A DNA stretch of 64,000 nt, taken from the NCBI RefSeq assembly GCF_900109465.1, contig NZ_FOAZ01000017.1, forward strand, positions 124,001-188,000, in the 5' to 3' direction. This document shows, piece by piece, positions 49,382 to 57,943 of this stretch. A program made the position numbers and the translations under genes. Under the pieces are notes generated by a model, which was not told where the DNA came from, did no database searches, and saw only the letters and a list, made by a program, of their open reading frames with translations. How positions within the stretch are numbered: the first letter of the stretch is position 1; every line of letters starts with the position of its first letter. The stretch comes from Streptacidiphilus jiangxiensis. GTDB taxonomy: Bacteria > Actinomycetota > Actinomycetes > Streptomycetales > Streptomycetaceae.

Positions 49382-50344
49382 ATGACCACCGCCACCTCGC
49401 GGCAGGCGACCGCCTCGACACGCGCGCCCGCCGGACGCACGCAGTCCCGCCGCACTCCCGCGCATCTGCGCCGCGCGCGGACCGCGGCGCTGTTCCTCGC
49501 GCCGTTCCTGCTGCTCTTCGTCGCCATGTACGCCGCACCCATCTGCTACACCGTCTACCAGAGCCTCTTCCGGATGCACCGCGACGGGCTCGGGCTCTCC
49601 GCGCCCACGCAGGTCTTCGCGGGGCTGTCCAACTACGGAACCGCCCTCGCCGACCCGGCGTTCCGCGGCTCACTGCTCCGCGTCCTGCTGATCGGCATCG
49701 TGCAGGTGCCGGTGATGCTCGGGCTCGCGCTCGGTCTCGCGCTCCTGCTGGACGCCAGGACCACCCTGTTCAAGCGGTTCTTCCGGCTGGCGTTCTTCCT
49801 CCCGTACGCGCTGCCGGGTGTCATCGGCGCGATCATGTGGTCCTACCTCGTCGCACCCGGGCTCAGCCCGATCACCGCGGCCGCGCACCACCTGGGCCTG
49901 CACCTGGACCTGACCTCGAACGCCATGCTCGCCCCGACCATCGGCAACATGCTGACCTGGGGCTGGACCGGCTACAACATGCTGATCATCTACTCCGCGC
50001 TGCAGGCGATCCCGGCGGAGCTCAGCGAGGCCGCGACGATGGACGGCTGCTCGGCCTGGGGCATCGCCTGGCGGATCAAGATCCCGCTGGTGCGGCCCGC
50101 GCTCGTGCTGACCACCGTCTTCTCCATCATCGGCACCGCACAGCTCTACAACGAGCCGGCCATCCTGCACAACGTCGCGCCCAACCTCAGCAGCACCTAC
50201 ACGCCCATCTACGCCGCCTACGACGCCGTGGACGCCAACAACTTCAACGCCGCCGCCACCGAGTCGGTCATCCTGGCGCTGCTGGCCTTCGTGCTCTCCT
50301 TCGGCTTCCTCAAGCTCGTCCAACGCCGGGGAGCCGCCCTGTGA
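49382..50344 (+). CDS. Sugar ABC importer permease, MalF/UgpA type
   Basis: The protein has 320 residues with an Ala/Arg-rich N-terminus, six spans, and the ATPase-contact motif EAATMDGCSAWGIAWRIKIPLVRPAL (EAA loop, about residue 218). It forms the membrane channel with the next protein. The ribosome site AAAAGGA precedes the ATG. It overlaps the second permease gene by 4 bases. Confidence 0.92.
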   Translation: MTTATSRQATASTRAPAGRTQSRRTPAHLRRARTAALFLAPFLLLFVAMYAAPICYTVYQSLFRMHRDGLGLSAPTQVFAGLSNYGTALADPAFRGSLLRVLLIGIVQVPVMLGLALGLALLLDARTTLFKRFFRLAFFLPYALPGVIGAIMWSYLVAPGLSPITAAAHHLGLHLDLTSNAMLAPTIGNMLTWGWTGYNMLIIYSALQAIPAELSEAATMDGCSAWGIAWRIKIPLVRPALVLTTVFSIIGTAQLYNEPAILHNVAPNLSSTYTPIYAAYDAVDANNFNAAATESVILALLAFVLSFGFLKLVQRRGAAL

Positions 50345-51192
50345 ACACCGCCCTCCGCAACCCCGCCCGCTGGGTCACGCTCGGCGTGCTGGTCGTCGCG
50401 TCCGTCTACTTCCTCGTCCCGGTCTGGTGGCTGCTCGTCTCCTCCACCAAGACCAACGCGGACCTCTTCTCCGGCAACGGCTTCTGGTTCGGCCACTTCG
50501 CGTTCTTCGCCAACCTGCGGCAGGTCTTCACCCAGCAGGGCGGGATCTACTCGCAGTGGCTGGTCAACAGCGCCGTCTACGCCGTCGGCGGCGCGGCCGT
50601 CAGCACGCTGATCTCCGCCCTCGCCGGGTTCGCGCTCGCCAAGTACCCGTTCCGCGGGCGTGAGTTCACCTTCAACACGGTGCTCGCCGCAGTGCTGGTC
50701 CCCCAGCCGCTGCTGGCCATCCCGCTCTACCTGATGTTCTCCAAGGTCCAACTGGTGAACACCTACTGGGCCGTCCTGCTGCCCAGCATGGTCAGCCCGT
50801 TCGGGGTGTACCTGGCCCGGATCTACGCGGCCGCGTCCGTGCCGGACGAGCTCCTGGAGGCGGGACGCATCGACGGGGCCGGCGAGGTGCGGATCTTCGG
50901 CACCATCGCGCTGCGCGTCATGGCCCCGGCGCTGGTGACCATCTTCCTCTTCCAGTTCGTCTCGATCTGGACCAACTACCTGCTGCCGGTGCTGATGCTG
51001 GCCAACGACAGGCTCCAGCCGGTCACCGTCGGCATCGTCGGCTGGCAGTCGCAGCGCGGCATCGGGCCGACCGCCGTGCCGTTCAACATCGTGGTCACCG
51101 CCGCGATGGTCTCCGCGATCCCTCTGGTCGTCCTGTTCCTCTCCCTGCAGCGCTTCTGGCGGTCCGGCCTGACGGCCGGCTCCGTCAAATGA
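50341..51192 (+). CDS. Sugar ABC importer permease, MalG/UgpE type
   Basis: The protein has 283 residues from the GTG at 50341, overlapping the previous stop (GTGA). It has six spans and the EAA loop ELLEAGRIDGAGEVRIFGTIALRVMAPALV. The conserved start of MalG-type subunits, FLVPVWWLLVSSTKT, is present. It pairs with the upstream permease. A glycosidase-like gene follows after 48 bases in the same unit. Confidence 0.92.
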   Translation: MNTALRNPARWVTLGVLVVASVYFLVPVWWLLVSSTKTNADLFSGNGFWFGHFAFFANLRQVFTQQGGIYSQWLVNSAVYAVGGAAVSTLISALAGFALAKYPFRGREFTFNTVLAAVLVPQPLLAIPLYLMFSKVQLVNTYWAVLLPSMVSPFGVYLARIYAAASVPDELLEAGRIDGAGEVRIFGTIALRVMAPALVTIFLFQFVSIWTNYLLPVLMLANDRLQPVTVGIVGWQSQRGIGPTAVPFNIVVTAAMVSAIPLVVLFLSLQRFWRSGLTAGSVK

Positions 51193-51240
51193 ACCGCGTG
51201 TCAAGTGACCGCCCCTTCAACCCCGTCAAGGAGGCCCCGC

Positions 51241-53229
51241 GTGCCCGCCCGGTACCACCTGCGGTTCCAGCTCCACCCCGGCCCGGACGCCGCGGCCCAG
51301 GCCGCCGAACTGGCCAAGTTCTGTGGCGAGGCAAGCGTGGACGAGGTCGTCCTGCTGCTGGGCGCCGAGGAGTTGTACGCCGGCCATCCGGCCGGGCCTG
51401 CGGAGGACCTGCTCGTCGAGACCGCCGCGACCGCTCTCGGCGTGCTGCGGGAGGCCGGTCTCGAGGTCAGCCTCAACCCGTGGGTCACCGCCGGCCACGC
51501 CGACCGCGGGCGGGCCGACACGCTCGGCTTCACCCCGATGGTGGCGCCGGACGGCACCGTCGCCTCGGCGCAGGTCTCCTTCGCCTGCCCGCGCTGGCGG
51601 GCGTGGATCACCGCCCACTACGCGCGCTTCGCCGCCCTGGGCTTCCGGGTGCTGTGGCTGGAGGACGACTTCCGCTACCACAACCACGCGCCGCTGCCCT
51701 GGGGTGGCGGCTTCGAGCAGCCGATGCTGGACCGGCTCGCGCGGCTGGTCGGCGAGCCGGTGACCCGCGAGCAGGTGGTCGCGGCCGTCACCGCGCCCGG
51801 AGCGCCCCACCCGTGGCGGGCGCTGCTGCAGCAGGTGTGGCGCACCGCCCAGTTGGAAGTGGCCGCCGACCTCGCCGACGCGGTCGCCACGCACTCCGGT
51901 GGCGCGTCGCAACTGGGGCTGATGAGCTCGACGTTGGGCGTCGCCTCGGTCGAAGGCCGGGACTGGTCGAAGCTGTTCCAGGCGCTGTCGGTGGGCGGGC
52001 GCGTGGCCCACCGCCCGCACTTCGCCGCCTACAGCGACACGCCGGGACGCGAACTGAGCTCCTCCGTCTGGATGCTGGAGCAGCAGCGGGCCCTGCGGCC
52101 GAGCTGGGCCACCAGCGAGCCGGAGATCGAGAACTGGCCGCACACGGCCTGGTCCAAGTCCGACACGCAGACCTGGTCGGAGCTGGTCACCGCGGCCCTC
52201 GCCGGCTCGGACGCGCTCTTCCTCAACCTCCACCCGATGCACTCCGGCCGGGCGCAGCGCTACCCGCGCATCGCCGAACTGCTGCGCCGCTCCCGACCCG
52301 CGCTCGACCTCGTGACGGACGAGCGCGCGGACGGCTTCGAGACACTGGGCGTGGGGCTGCCGTTCCGGCAGGACGTGGCCGCGCACGTGCGCACCCGGAC
52401 CGGCGGTGACCTCGCCGAGCTGTCCGTCGACCCGGGCCGGACGGCCGACTTCCTGATGCGCTACGGCGTCCCGGTCGCAGCCGGCGTCGGGCGCGTCAAC
52501 GCCCTGTTCGGGACGCTGGCCTGGGCGTTCACGGACGCGGAGGTGGAGCGGCTGCTCTGCGGCGGCCTGCTGGTGGACGGCACGGCCGCCGCGATCCTCA
52601 CCGAGCGGGGCTTCGGTCCGCTGCTGGGCCTGGAGGCGGCGGAGCTCGTGGGGCGCGAGCAGCACCCGGCCGAGCCCGGCCCGTACGCGGTCGAACGCCA
52701 CCAGGGCGAGGAGGGCGAGATCTGGCTGAGCGTGAACACGCAGCCCGCCCTCGCCCGCCTCTCGCCCCTCCCGGAGGCCACCGTCACGACGCGGATCACC
52801 ACGCCCGACGGGCGGTTCTGGGGGCCCGGACGCTGCCACTTCCGCAACCAGCGCGGCGGCCGCGTCGTGGTCCTGGCCGCGACCGCGCCCGAGCAGCTGC
52901 CCTTCGACGACGACGGTCAGCGGCTGCTGCACACCGCCGTCCGCTTCCTGGAGGGCGACCGGCCCGCACTCCCCCTGGTCGACGGCGGCCCGCACCTGGT
53001 CCCGCACCTGGTCCGCACGCCGGCCGGCCACCGGCTGGCCGTGGCCAACGGCAGCGCGGACGCGGCGCGCGTCCGGGTCACCTTCCCCGACCCGGCGCCC
53101 GCGGCCACGGCCACGCTCCTGGCCCCGCTCGCGCCGCCCGCGGCGGCGGGTGCGGGACGGCACGGCTCCGCACTGGTGACGGACGCCGAGCTACCCCATC
53201 GCGGTTGGCTGCTGCTGCACTGGAGTTGA
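51241..53229 (+). CDS. Cytoplasmic glycosidase-like protein of unrecognised family
   Basis: The protein has 662 residues from the GTG at 51241 (AAGGAGG 6 bases upstream). It has no signal peptide. The N-terminal 350 residues alternate helices and strands like a TIM barrel (RYHLRFQLHPG, VLREAGLEVSLNPWV, FRVLWLEDDFRYHNH). Glu141 in WLEDD and one of Glu293/295/297 in SEPEIENW are candidates for a catalytic acid/nucleophile pair of a clan GH-A enzyme, though this is inference. The C-terminal part resembles the beta-galactosidase trimerisation and beta-sandwich domains of GH42. Position as last gene of the importer operon suggests it cleaves the imported sugar. Confidence 0.6.
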   Translation: MPARYHLRFQLHPGPDAAAQAAELAKFCGEASVDEVVLLLGAEELYAGHPAGPAEDLLVETAATALGVLREAGLEVSLNPWVTAGHADRGRADTLGFTPMVAPDGTVASAQVSFACPRWRAWITAHYARFAALGFRVLWLEDDFRYHNHAPLPWGGGFEQPMLDRLARLVGEPVTREQVVAAVTAPGAPHPWRALLQQVWRTAQLEVAADLADAVATHSGGASQLGLMSSTLGVASVEGRDWSKLFQALSVGGRVAHRPHFAAYSDTPGRELSSSVWMLEQQRALRPSWATSEPEIENWPHTAWSKSDTQTWSELVTAALAGSDALFLNLHPMHSGRAQRYPRIAELLRRSRPALDLVTDERADGFETLGVGLPFRQDVAAHVRTRTGGDLAELSVDPGRTADFLMRYGVPVAAGVGRVNALFGTLAWAFTDAEVERLLCGGLLVDGTAAAILTERGFGPLLGLEAAELVGREQHPAEPGPYAVERHQGEEGEIWLSVNTQPALARLSPLPEATVTTRITTPDGRFWGPGRCHFRNQRGGRVVVLAATAPEQLPFDDDGQRLLHTAVRFLEGDRPALPLVDGGPHLVPHLVRTPAGHRLAVANGSADAARVRVTFPDPAPAATATLLAPLAPPAAAGAGRHGSALVTDAELPHRGWLLLHWS

Positions 53230-53246
53230 CCGCCCGCAAGCCCGTT

Positions 53247-53288
53247 CCGCCCCGGCCGCCGGTTCCTCCCGTACGGCGGCCGGGGCGG
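53247..53288. terminator. Bidirectional terminator
   Basis: Perfect 15-bp arms (53247-53261, 53274-53288) enclose a 12-base loop. The hairpin lies between the glycosidase-like gene and the convergent S41 peptidase gene. Confidence 0.85.
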
Positions 53289-53292
53289 AGCG

Positions 53293-54213
53293 TCAGCCCT
53301 CCTCGGCGGCGAGGCGCTCCTGGGCCAGGGCCAGCGCGCGGGCCGGCGCGTCCGCCGCGTCGCAGGGCACGTCCGGCTGGACGCCGACACCCTCCCAGTT
53401 CGTGCCCGAGATCGGGTTGACCCCGCGGGCGACCGGTATCGACGCCTCCAGGTGCGGGTGCACCGTCCACCCCTCACGCGGGTGCGCGCCTCCGCCGGTG
53501 ACCTCGCCGACGATCTGGGCGCGACCGAGCTGCTGCAGGTCGTAGGCGAGCTCCTCGCCGCCGGAGAAGGTATCCCCGCTGGTCAGCACGTACAGCGGCT
53601 TGGTGCCGCCGAAGCGCGCGCCCGGCACGTGCGGCGGCGTCCAGGACTGCTCGGCGGTCTCGCCCTGGCGCGACAGCATGGTGTTGAGGTGGGTGCGGCC
53701 GTCCAACAGGTAGCCGCAGATGAAGGCGACCGTGTCCGGGTCGCCACCGCGGTTGCCCCGAATGTCCAGGACGAGGGCGCGGGCCGGGGCGACCAGCGTC
53801 AGCGCCGCGGCGAGCGGCTGCGCGGCCCAGTCCAGCGGGAACACGGCCGGTGCGATCTCCAGCAGCGCGACCCCGCCGTCCAGCAGCTCCACGCGGGGCA
53901 CCCCGCCCAGCGAGGCGTCGAACTTCCGCCGCATGGCGGCGAGGGTGGCCTCGCCCTTCTCGGCCGGCACCGGCTCGGTGTGGAACTTGAGCCCGAGGTG
54001 CAGATCCCCGTTGACCGACCGCAGGTCGGCGGTGACGGCCTCGGCCAACTCCTCCGGGCTGTCGGTCTCGTAGGCGCCCTCGGCGCCACGGCGGCGCAGC
54101 AGGGCGGCGAGCTCCTCGGCGAGCTCGGGAAAGACGTAGTGCTCGGCGACCAGTGCGGCGGTCGCCTCGACGACGGCGGTGACATCCAGCGTGGGTGACG
54201 AGGTGGTGGTCAT
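53293..54213 (-). CDS. S41-family peptidase (IRBP/CtpA-like)
   Basis: The protein has 306 residues from the ATG at 54213, without a signal peptide. The N-terminal helical domain (VVEATAALVAEHYVFPELAEELA) is followed by the protease core: LVLDIRGNRGGDPDTVAF, LTSGDTFSGGEELAYDL with the catalytic serine at about 217, and GEVTGGGAHP. There is no PDZ domain, as in the interphotoreceptor-retinoid-binding-like group. No ribosome site is seen, but a promoter places transcription start at the ATG, so it is probably leaderless. It diverges from a small ArsR-type regulator gene. Confidence 0.87.
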   Translation of the reverse strand: MTTTSSPTLDVTAVVEATAALVAEHYVFPELAEELAALLRRRGAEGAYETDSPEELAEAVTADLRSVNGDLHLGLKFHTEPVPAEKGEATLAAMRRKFDASLGGVPRVELLDGGVALLEIAPAVFPLDWAAQPLAAALTLVAPARALVLDIRGNRGGDPDTVAFICGYLLDGRTHLNTMLSRQGETAEQSWTPPHVPGARFGGTKPLYVLTSGDTFSGGEELAYDLQQLGRAQIVGEVTGGGAHPREGWTVHPHLEASIPVARGVNPISGTNWEGVGVQPDVPCDAADAPARALALAQERLAAEEG

Positions 54214-54219
54214 GGGAGG

Positions 54220-54248
54220 AGTAGACCAAGGGCTTGCGAAAGCGTCAA
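54220..54248 (-). promoter_or_regulatory. Promoter giving a leaderless S41 transcript
   Basis: On the minus strand, TTGACG (54243-54248) and TCTACT (54220-54225) are separated by 17 bases. The start of transcription, 6-7 bases further on, coincides with the ATG at 54213. The neighbouring ACTTAACACTTAACT (54253-54267) may be the operator of the divergent ArsR-type regulator. Confidence 0.5.
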
Positions 54249-54268
54249 CCAGACTTAACACTTAACTC

Positions 54269-54766
54269 GTGAGCGACACCCAGAGGATCAGCACACCCGA
54301 GCAGCATGCGGCACTGGCGCACCCCGTCCGCCAACGGCTGCTCTTCGCCCTGAAGCGGCAGCCGTCGACGATCAGCAAGCTCGCGGCCCAACTGGGCGTG
54401 AACAAGGGAGGCGTCTCCCACCACCTCAAGGTCCTGCGCGACGCGGGCATCGTGCGCGAGGCCGGCACGCGCACGGTCCGCGGCGGCACGGAGCAGTACT
54501 ACCGCCTGACCGCGCCCCACCTCCTGGTCGACGACCCCCAGCCGGAGGGCACGGCCGCGCTGATGGGCGCGGTCGCACAGGAACTGGACCGCTCCCCGGT
54601 GGACCACCTGCTCCGCCTGCGCCACCTACGCCTCTCGCCCGCGAGGGCCGCGCAGTTCAAGGAGATGCTGATGCGCCTGGTCGACGAACTGGAGGAGGAC
54701 CCGGAGGGCGAGCCGATGCACGGCATCCTGGTGACGCTCTACCAGGAAGCCGAGTTCAGACGTTGA
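54269..54766 (+). CDS. ArsR-type winged-helix regulator
   Basis: The protein has 165 residues from the GTG at 54269 with no ribosome site upstream. The HTH reads LAHPVRQRLLFALKRQPSTISKLAAQLGVNKGGVSHHLKVLRDAGIV, with a Thr/Arg wing. No metal-binding cysteines are present, so a non-metal ligand is likely. The C-terminal half is helical. It lies divergent from the S41 peptidase gene across 55 bases and probably controls it. A palindromic repeat starts at the base after its stop. Confidence 0.87.
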   Translation: MSDTQRISTPEQHAALAHPVRQRLLFALKRQPSTISKLAAQLGVNKGGVSHHLKVLRDAGIVREAGTRTVRGGTEQYYRLTAPHLLVDDPQPEGTAALMGAVAQELDRSPVDHLLRLRHLRLSPARAAQFKEMLMRLVDELEEDPEGEPMHGILVTLYQEAEFRR

Positions 54767-54942
54767 GTTGCACCATCAGGGGCGCGAGGCTCTACCGAAT
54801 TGCGGCTCCGCCGCGTGGGCGCGACAAGCCACCGGCACGCGGACGGTCCTCACTGCGCAGGGCCATCCGCACGTCGGTGGTTGTCCGCGCCCCGCGGCGG
54901 AGCCGCTCATCGACAGAGCCTCGCGCCCCCAGGTGGTGCAAC
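54767..54942. repeat. Palindromic intergenic repeat, copy 3 (enlarged variant)
   Basis: The outer arms GTTGCACC/GGTGCAAC (54767-54774, 54935-54942) are perfect, and GGGGCGCGAGGCTCT pairs with 54915-54929. Between them is an extra pair of CGGCTCCGCCGCG-like arms. The element spans the gap between the ArsR stop and the ROK kinase and forms the last 50 codons of the kinase. Confidence 0.85.
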
Positions 54943-55841
54943 TGATCCAGCGCGAGCAGGCCTGCCCCGATGCAGCCCGCGTCGCGGCCGAGGCCGGCCG
55001 GGACGATCTCCGGGGTGGTCTGGAAGCCGAGGCGCTTCTCCAGGGCCGCCCGGAGCGGTTCGACGTAGGGGCGGCCCACCTGGGCCACGCCGCCGCCGAC
55101 GACGATGCGGCGGGGGTCGAAGAGGGTGACGGCCGCGGCGAGGCCGTCGGCAAGGGCGGGGACCGTGCGGTCCCACAGCCACTCGGCGACGTCGTCGCCG
55201 GCCTGGGCGCGGCGCCAGACCTCCTCGGCGCCGACCTGCTCGCCCGTGGCGCGGCTGTACGCGCCGGCGAGGGCCGCGTCGGAGGCCACGGTCTCCAGGC
55301 AGCCGCGCCGACCGCAGGCGCACAGCCGGCCCCGCGGACGGACGATCAGGTGGCCCAGTTCACCGGCGGACCCGTGGCCGCCGACCAGGACGCGGCCGTC
55401 GAGGACGAGCGCGGCGGCGATGCCCGCGCCCATCTGCACGAAGAGGAAGGACCGGCAGCCGCGCCCGGCGCCGAGCCGGGCCTCGGCCCACGCGGCGGCG
55501 CGCACGTCGTGGCCGAGGGTGACCGGGACGCCGAGCTCCTCGGCGGCCCACTGCCGGATCGGAACCTCGCGCCAGCCCAGGTTGGCGGCGAAGGTGCAGA
55601 TCCCGGAGGCCTGGTCGATGATGCCGGGCACGGCAATGCCCGCGGCGACGGGGCGGTGGACCGCTGCCAGCCCCGCGGCGAGGTCGAGGACCGTCTCCAC
55701 CACCGCGTCCGGGCCGCGTTCGATGCCGGTGTCCGCGCTGGCGCGGTGCAGCACCGTCGCGTCCGGGGCGAGGACGGCCGCCCGGATCCGACTGCCTCCG
55801 GCGTCGAGTGCCAGGACGGCCCCCTCACTGCTGTGCATCAT
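54792..55841 (-). CDS. ROK-family sugar kinase with a repeat-encoded tail
   Basis: The protein has 349 residues from the ATG at 55841 (GGGGGGAGAAG upstream on the coding strand). It has no HTH, so it is a kinase rather than a regulator. The ATP motif is VLALDAGGSRIRAAVLAP, the sugar-binding region VPGIIDQASGICTFAANLGWREVP, the catalytic region TLGHDVRAAAWAEARLG and the zinc motif GHLIVRPRGRLCACGRRGCLE. A glucose, GlcNAc or related sugar is the likely substrate. The normal end (AGCIGAGLLALDQL) is followed by about 48 extra, Arg-rich residues that are encoded by the palindromic repeat. Confidence 0.88.
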   Translation of the reverse strand: MMHSSEGAVLALDAGGSRIRAAVLAPDATVLHRASADTGIERGPDAVVETVLDLAAGLAAVHRPVAAGIAVPGIIDQASGICTFAANLGWREVPIRQWAAEELGVPVTLGHDVRAAAWAEARLGAGRGCRSFLFVQMGAGIAAALVLDGRVLVGGHGSAGELGHLIVRPRGRLCACGRRGCLETVASDAALAGAYSRATGEQVGAEEVWRRAQAGDDVAEWLWDRTVPALADGLAAAVTLFDPRRIVVGGGVAQVGRPYVEPLRAALEKRLGFQTTPEIVPAGLGRDAGCIGAGLLALDQLHHLGARGSVDERLRRGARTTTDVRMALRSEDRPRAGGLSRPRGGAAIR

Positions 55842-55944
55842 TCGTGCTTCTCCCCCCGGTCGTGCCGCGCTCGAAGTTGTGTCTTTTATAGGGACGGCGC
55901 GCAGGACTCTGCAACGGGCACGGCACAATCGGGGACGAACAGGA

Positions 55945-57627
55945 CTACTGCGGGAGGGACCAGGTCTGGTTGTCCTGGTTGTAGCCGCATGGCCAGATGT
56001 CGAGCCTGGTGCCGTTGGCCGAGCCGCCCCCGTACACGTCCAGACAGTCGCCCGAGTTCGGGTTCACCAGGTTGCCCGACTGCTGGTAGGCCCACTGCTG
56101 CCCGGCCGAACCGTCGCAGGTGCGCAGGTCGACGTAGGTGCCGGCGGTGGTGGCGGAGCCGGGGACGTCCAGGCACTTGCCGAGCGTGCGGACGGTACCG
56201 TCACCGGGCAGCGTCCACTGCTGGTTGGCGGTGCCGTAGCAGCCGTAGACGATGATCGGATTGCCGTCGGCGGTTCCGGAACCGGAGTCGTCGAGGCACT
56301 TGCCCCCGATGCCGGTCACCTGGCCCTGCTGCACCGTTCCGCCGCAGCCTGCGCTCGGGGTGATCCGCAGCATGGCGGTCCCGTGGGCGGGGATCGACGC
56401 GGTCAGTGAACCCGTTGTCGTGGAGGTGGCGCCGGACCACAGGTCCTTGACCCCGAAGGTGCAGCCGCTGCCGCCGGTGAAGCCGACCGCCGACGTCGTG
56501 GTGCTCGCCGAGACCGTGGACCCGGAGCGGTTGAGGATCGCCACCGCCCGGTCACCGCCCGCCAGCGGGCGGGTCAGCACGTCCAGCGTGCCGTTCTGCG
56601 AGACGACGTAGCCGGGATGCCCGAGGGTGTCCTGGTCGACGGCGATGACCGCGCTGTTGCCCAGGTCCGCGACCGAGGCGGCGCTGAGCTGCGTCACGTC
56701 GTCACTGAGGATCATCGGCGCGCCCATCTCCGCCCACAGCGAGAGCTGGCTGCGCGACTCGTCGGCCGTCAGGCCGCCGTCACCGGCGATGAGGAAGTCC
56801 GGGTCGTTCCAGTTGCCGGGGCTCTCGTAGCGGTGGATCGGGTTGTTGTAGCCGTAGTTGGTCAGCACGCTGCTCCAGCGGCTGGTGTTCGGCTTGGAGG
56901 AGTCGTAGGTCGCGACGTCGTAGCCCTCGCGCCACAGCTGCCCGTACTGGCCGACCCAGCCCAGCACGGTGTCCCAGTCGGCCGTGCCCTCGAAGTAGGC
57001 GGGCGCCGACTCGGAGAAGACGATCGGACGGCCGGTCGCCCGCAGCGCCTGGCTCATCTGCTGGTAGGCGCTCTGGTAGGTCTGCACGGAGGTCTGACCG
57101 GACACCGAGGGGACGTTGCAGCCGTCCAGCTTGAGGTAGTCCACGCCCCAGGAGGCGAAGAGGTTGGCGTCCTGCTGCCAGTGGCCCCAACTGCCGGCGT
57201 AACCGCCGCAGGTGGAGGTACCAGCGTCCTCGTAGATGCCGAACTTGAGACCGAGGGCGTGCAGTTGCTGACCGACGTAGGCCATCCCGTCCGGGAAGCG
57301 GCTGGGATCGGCCTGCAGGTTGCCGTTGGCGTCGCGACTGCTCTGCATCCAGCAGTCGTCGGTGGTGACGGTGTTGTAGCCCTTGGCCGCCAAGCCCGTG
57401 GAGACCAGCGCCCGGGCGTTGGCCAGGATCGTCGACTCGGTGTAGCCGCACTGGAAGTGGGCCCAGTCGTTCCAGCCCATCGGTGGGGTGAGCGCGAGCG
57501 CGGTGCCGGAGGTCGCCGTCGGCGAGGCACTCGCCTGCGGCGCCGCGGCCAGTCCTGCCGTTAACGCGGCGACGGCGGACGCGGCGGCGACCAGGCCGCG
57601 CACGGTGTTCTTTCCTGAACGGGGCAC
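55945..57627 (-). CDS. Secreted GH27 alpha-galactosidase with a ricin-type lectin domain
   Basis: The protein has 560 residues from the GTG at 57627 (AAGGGA upstream on the coding strand). A signal peptide to about 33 is followed by the GH27 domain, from TPPMGWNDWAHFQCGYTES. The catalytic nucleophile is Asp168 (VDYLKLDGCN) and the acid/base is Asp275 (NWNDPDF). An all-beta domain ends near 420, then a beta-trefoil CBM13 lectin at about 430-560 (GGKCLDDSGSGTADGNPII, repeated QQW motifs). It cuts terminal alpha-galactose from galactomannan or raffinose-type sugars outside the cell. Confidence 0.92.
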   Translation of the reverse strand: MPRSGKNTVRGLVAAASAVAALTAGLAAAPQASASPTATSGTALALTPPMGWNDWAHFQCGYTESTILANARALVSTGLAAKGYNTVTTDDCWMQSSRDANGNLQADPSRFPDGMAYVGQQLHALGLKFGIYEDAGTSTCGGYAGSWGHWQQDANLFASWGVDYLKLDGCNVPSVSGQTSVQTYQSAYQQMSQALRATGRPIVFSESAPAYFEGTADWDTVLGWVGQYGQLWREGYDVATYDSSKPNTSRWSSVLTNYGYNNPIHRYESPGNWNDPDFLIAGDGGLTADESRSQLSLWAEMGAPMILSDDVTQLSAASVADLGNSAVIAVDQDTLGHPGYVVSQNGTLDVLTRPLAGGDRAVAILNRSGSTVSASTTTSAVGFTGGSGCTFGVKDLWSGATSTTTGSLTASIPAHGTAMLRITPSAGCGGTVQQGQVTGIGGKCLDDSGSGTADGNPIIVYGCYGTANQQWTLPGDGTVRTLGKCLDVPGSATTAGTYVDLRTCDGSAGQQWAYQQSGNLVNPNSGDCLDVYGGGSANGTRLDIWPCGYNQDNQTWSLPQ

Positions 57628-57943
57628 GGTTGTCCCTTCGGAAGAAGTGGATGACGCCGCGTCACACGCGCTGAGGGGGCGCGCGCCAAGAGGGGGTTCG
57701 CACGGGGTTGCGACGTCCGCACCGATGCTAGGGAACCATTGCGCGGATGCCTAGACATGTGTGCGCATAATTGCGCGCCATCTGGTGATGTGATCAGAAC
57801 TGCGCAACACGTGGAACAGTTGCCACCCCGCCGACGAATCGGGACGTTCGGCACTGGACACTCTTCCTGACGGGTGTGGAAGATCTGCTGCGCGGGGACG
57901 TTCCCCGGCGGCTGGAGAGGCGAACTGCGGAGGGCTTGGGCTC
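57628..57943. promoter_or_regulatory. Divergent control region between alpha-galactosidase and HPF-like genes
   Basis: 316 bases with no coding frame of actinomycete character. It contains several TTGCGC/GCGCAA motifs (around 57739, 57763-57776 and 57804), including GCGCA-TAAT-TGCGC. These may be operator half-sites for one or both genes, but no known regulator site is recognised. Confidence 0.35.

Noticed and set aside
46480-55841. The idea that the two ROK proteins are a duplicated regulator pair
   Set aside because: The second lacks the helix-turn-helix domain and starts directly with the kinase fold, so it is a sugar kinase, not a regulator.
55876-55900. The GTGTCTTTTATAGGG stretch upstream of the ROK kinase as an operator
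   Set aside because: It is locally AT-rich but has no inverted repeat and no match to the ROK-type sites; at most it is part of a promoter.
57763-57776. GCGCA-TAAT-TGCGC inverted repeat between alpha-galactosidase and HPF-like genes
   Set aside because: The arms are only 5 bp, and GCGC words are expected by chance in this DNA. Kept only as a note on the control region.
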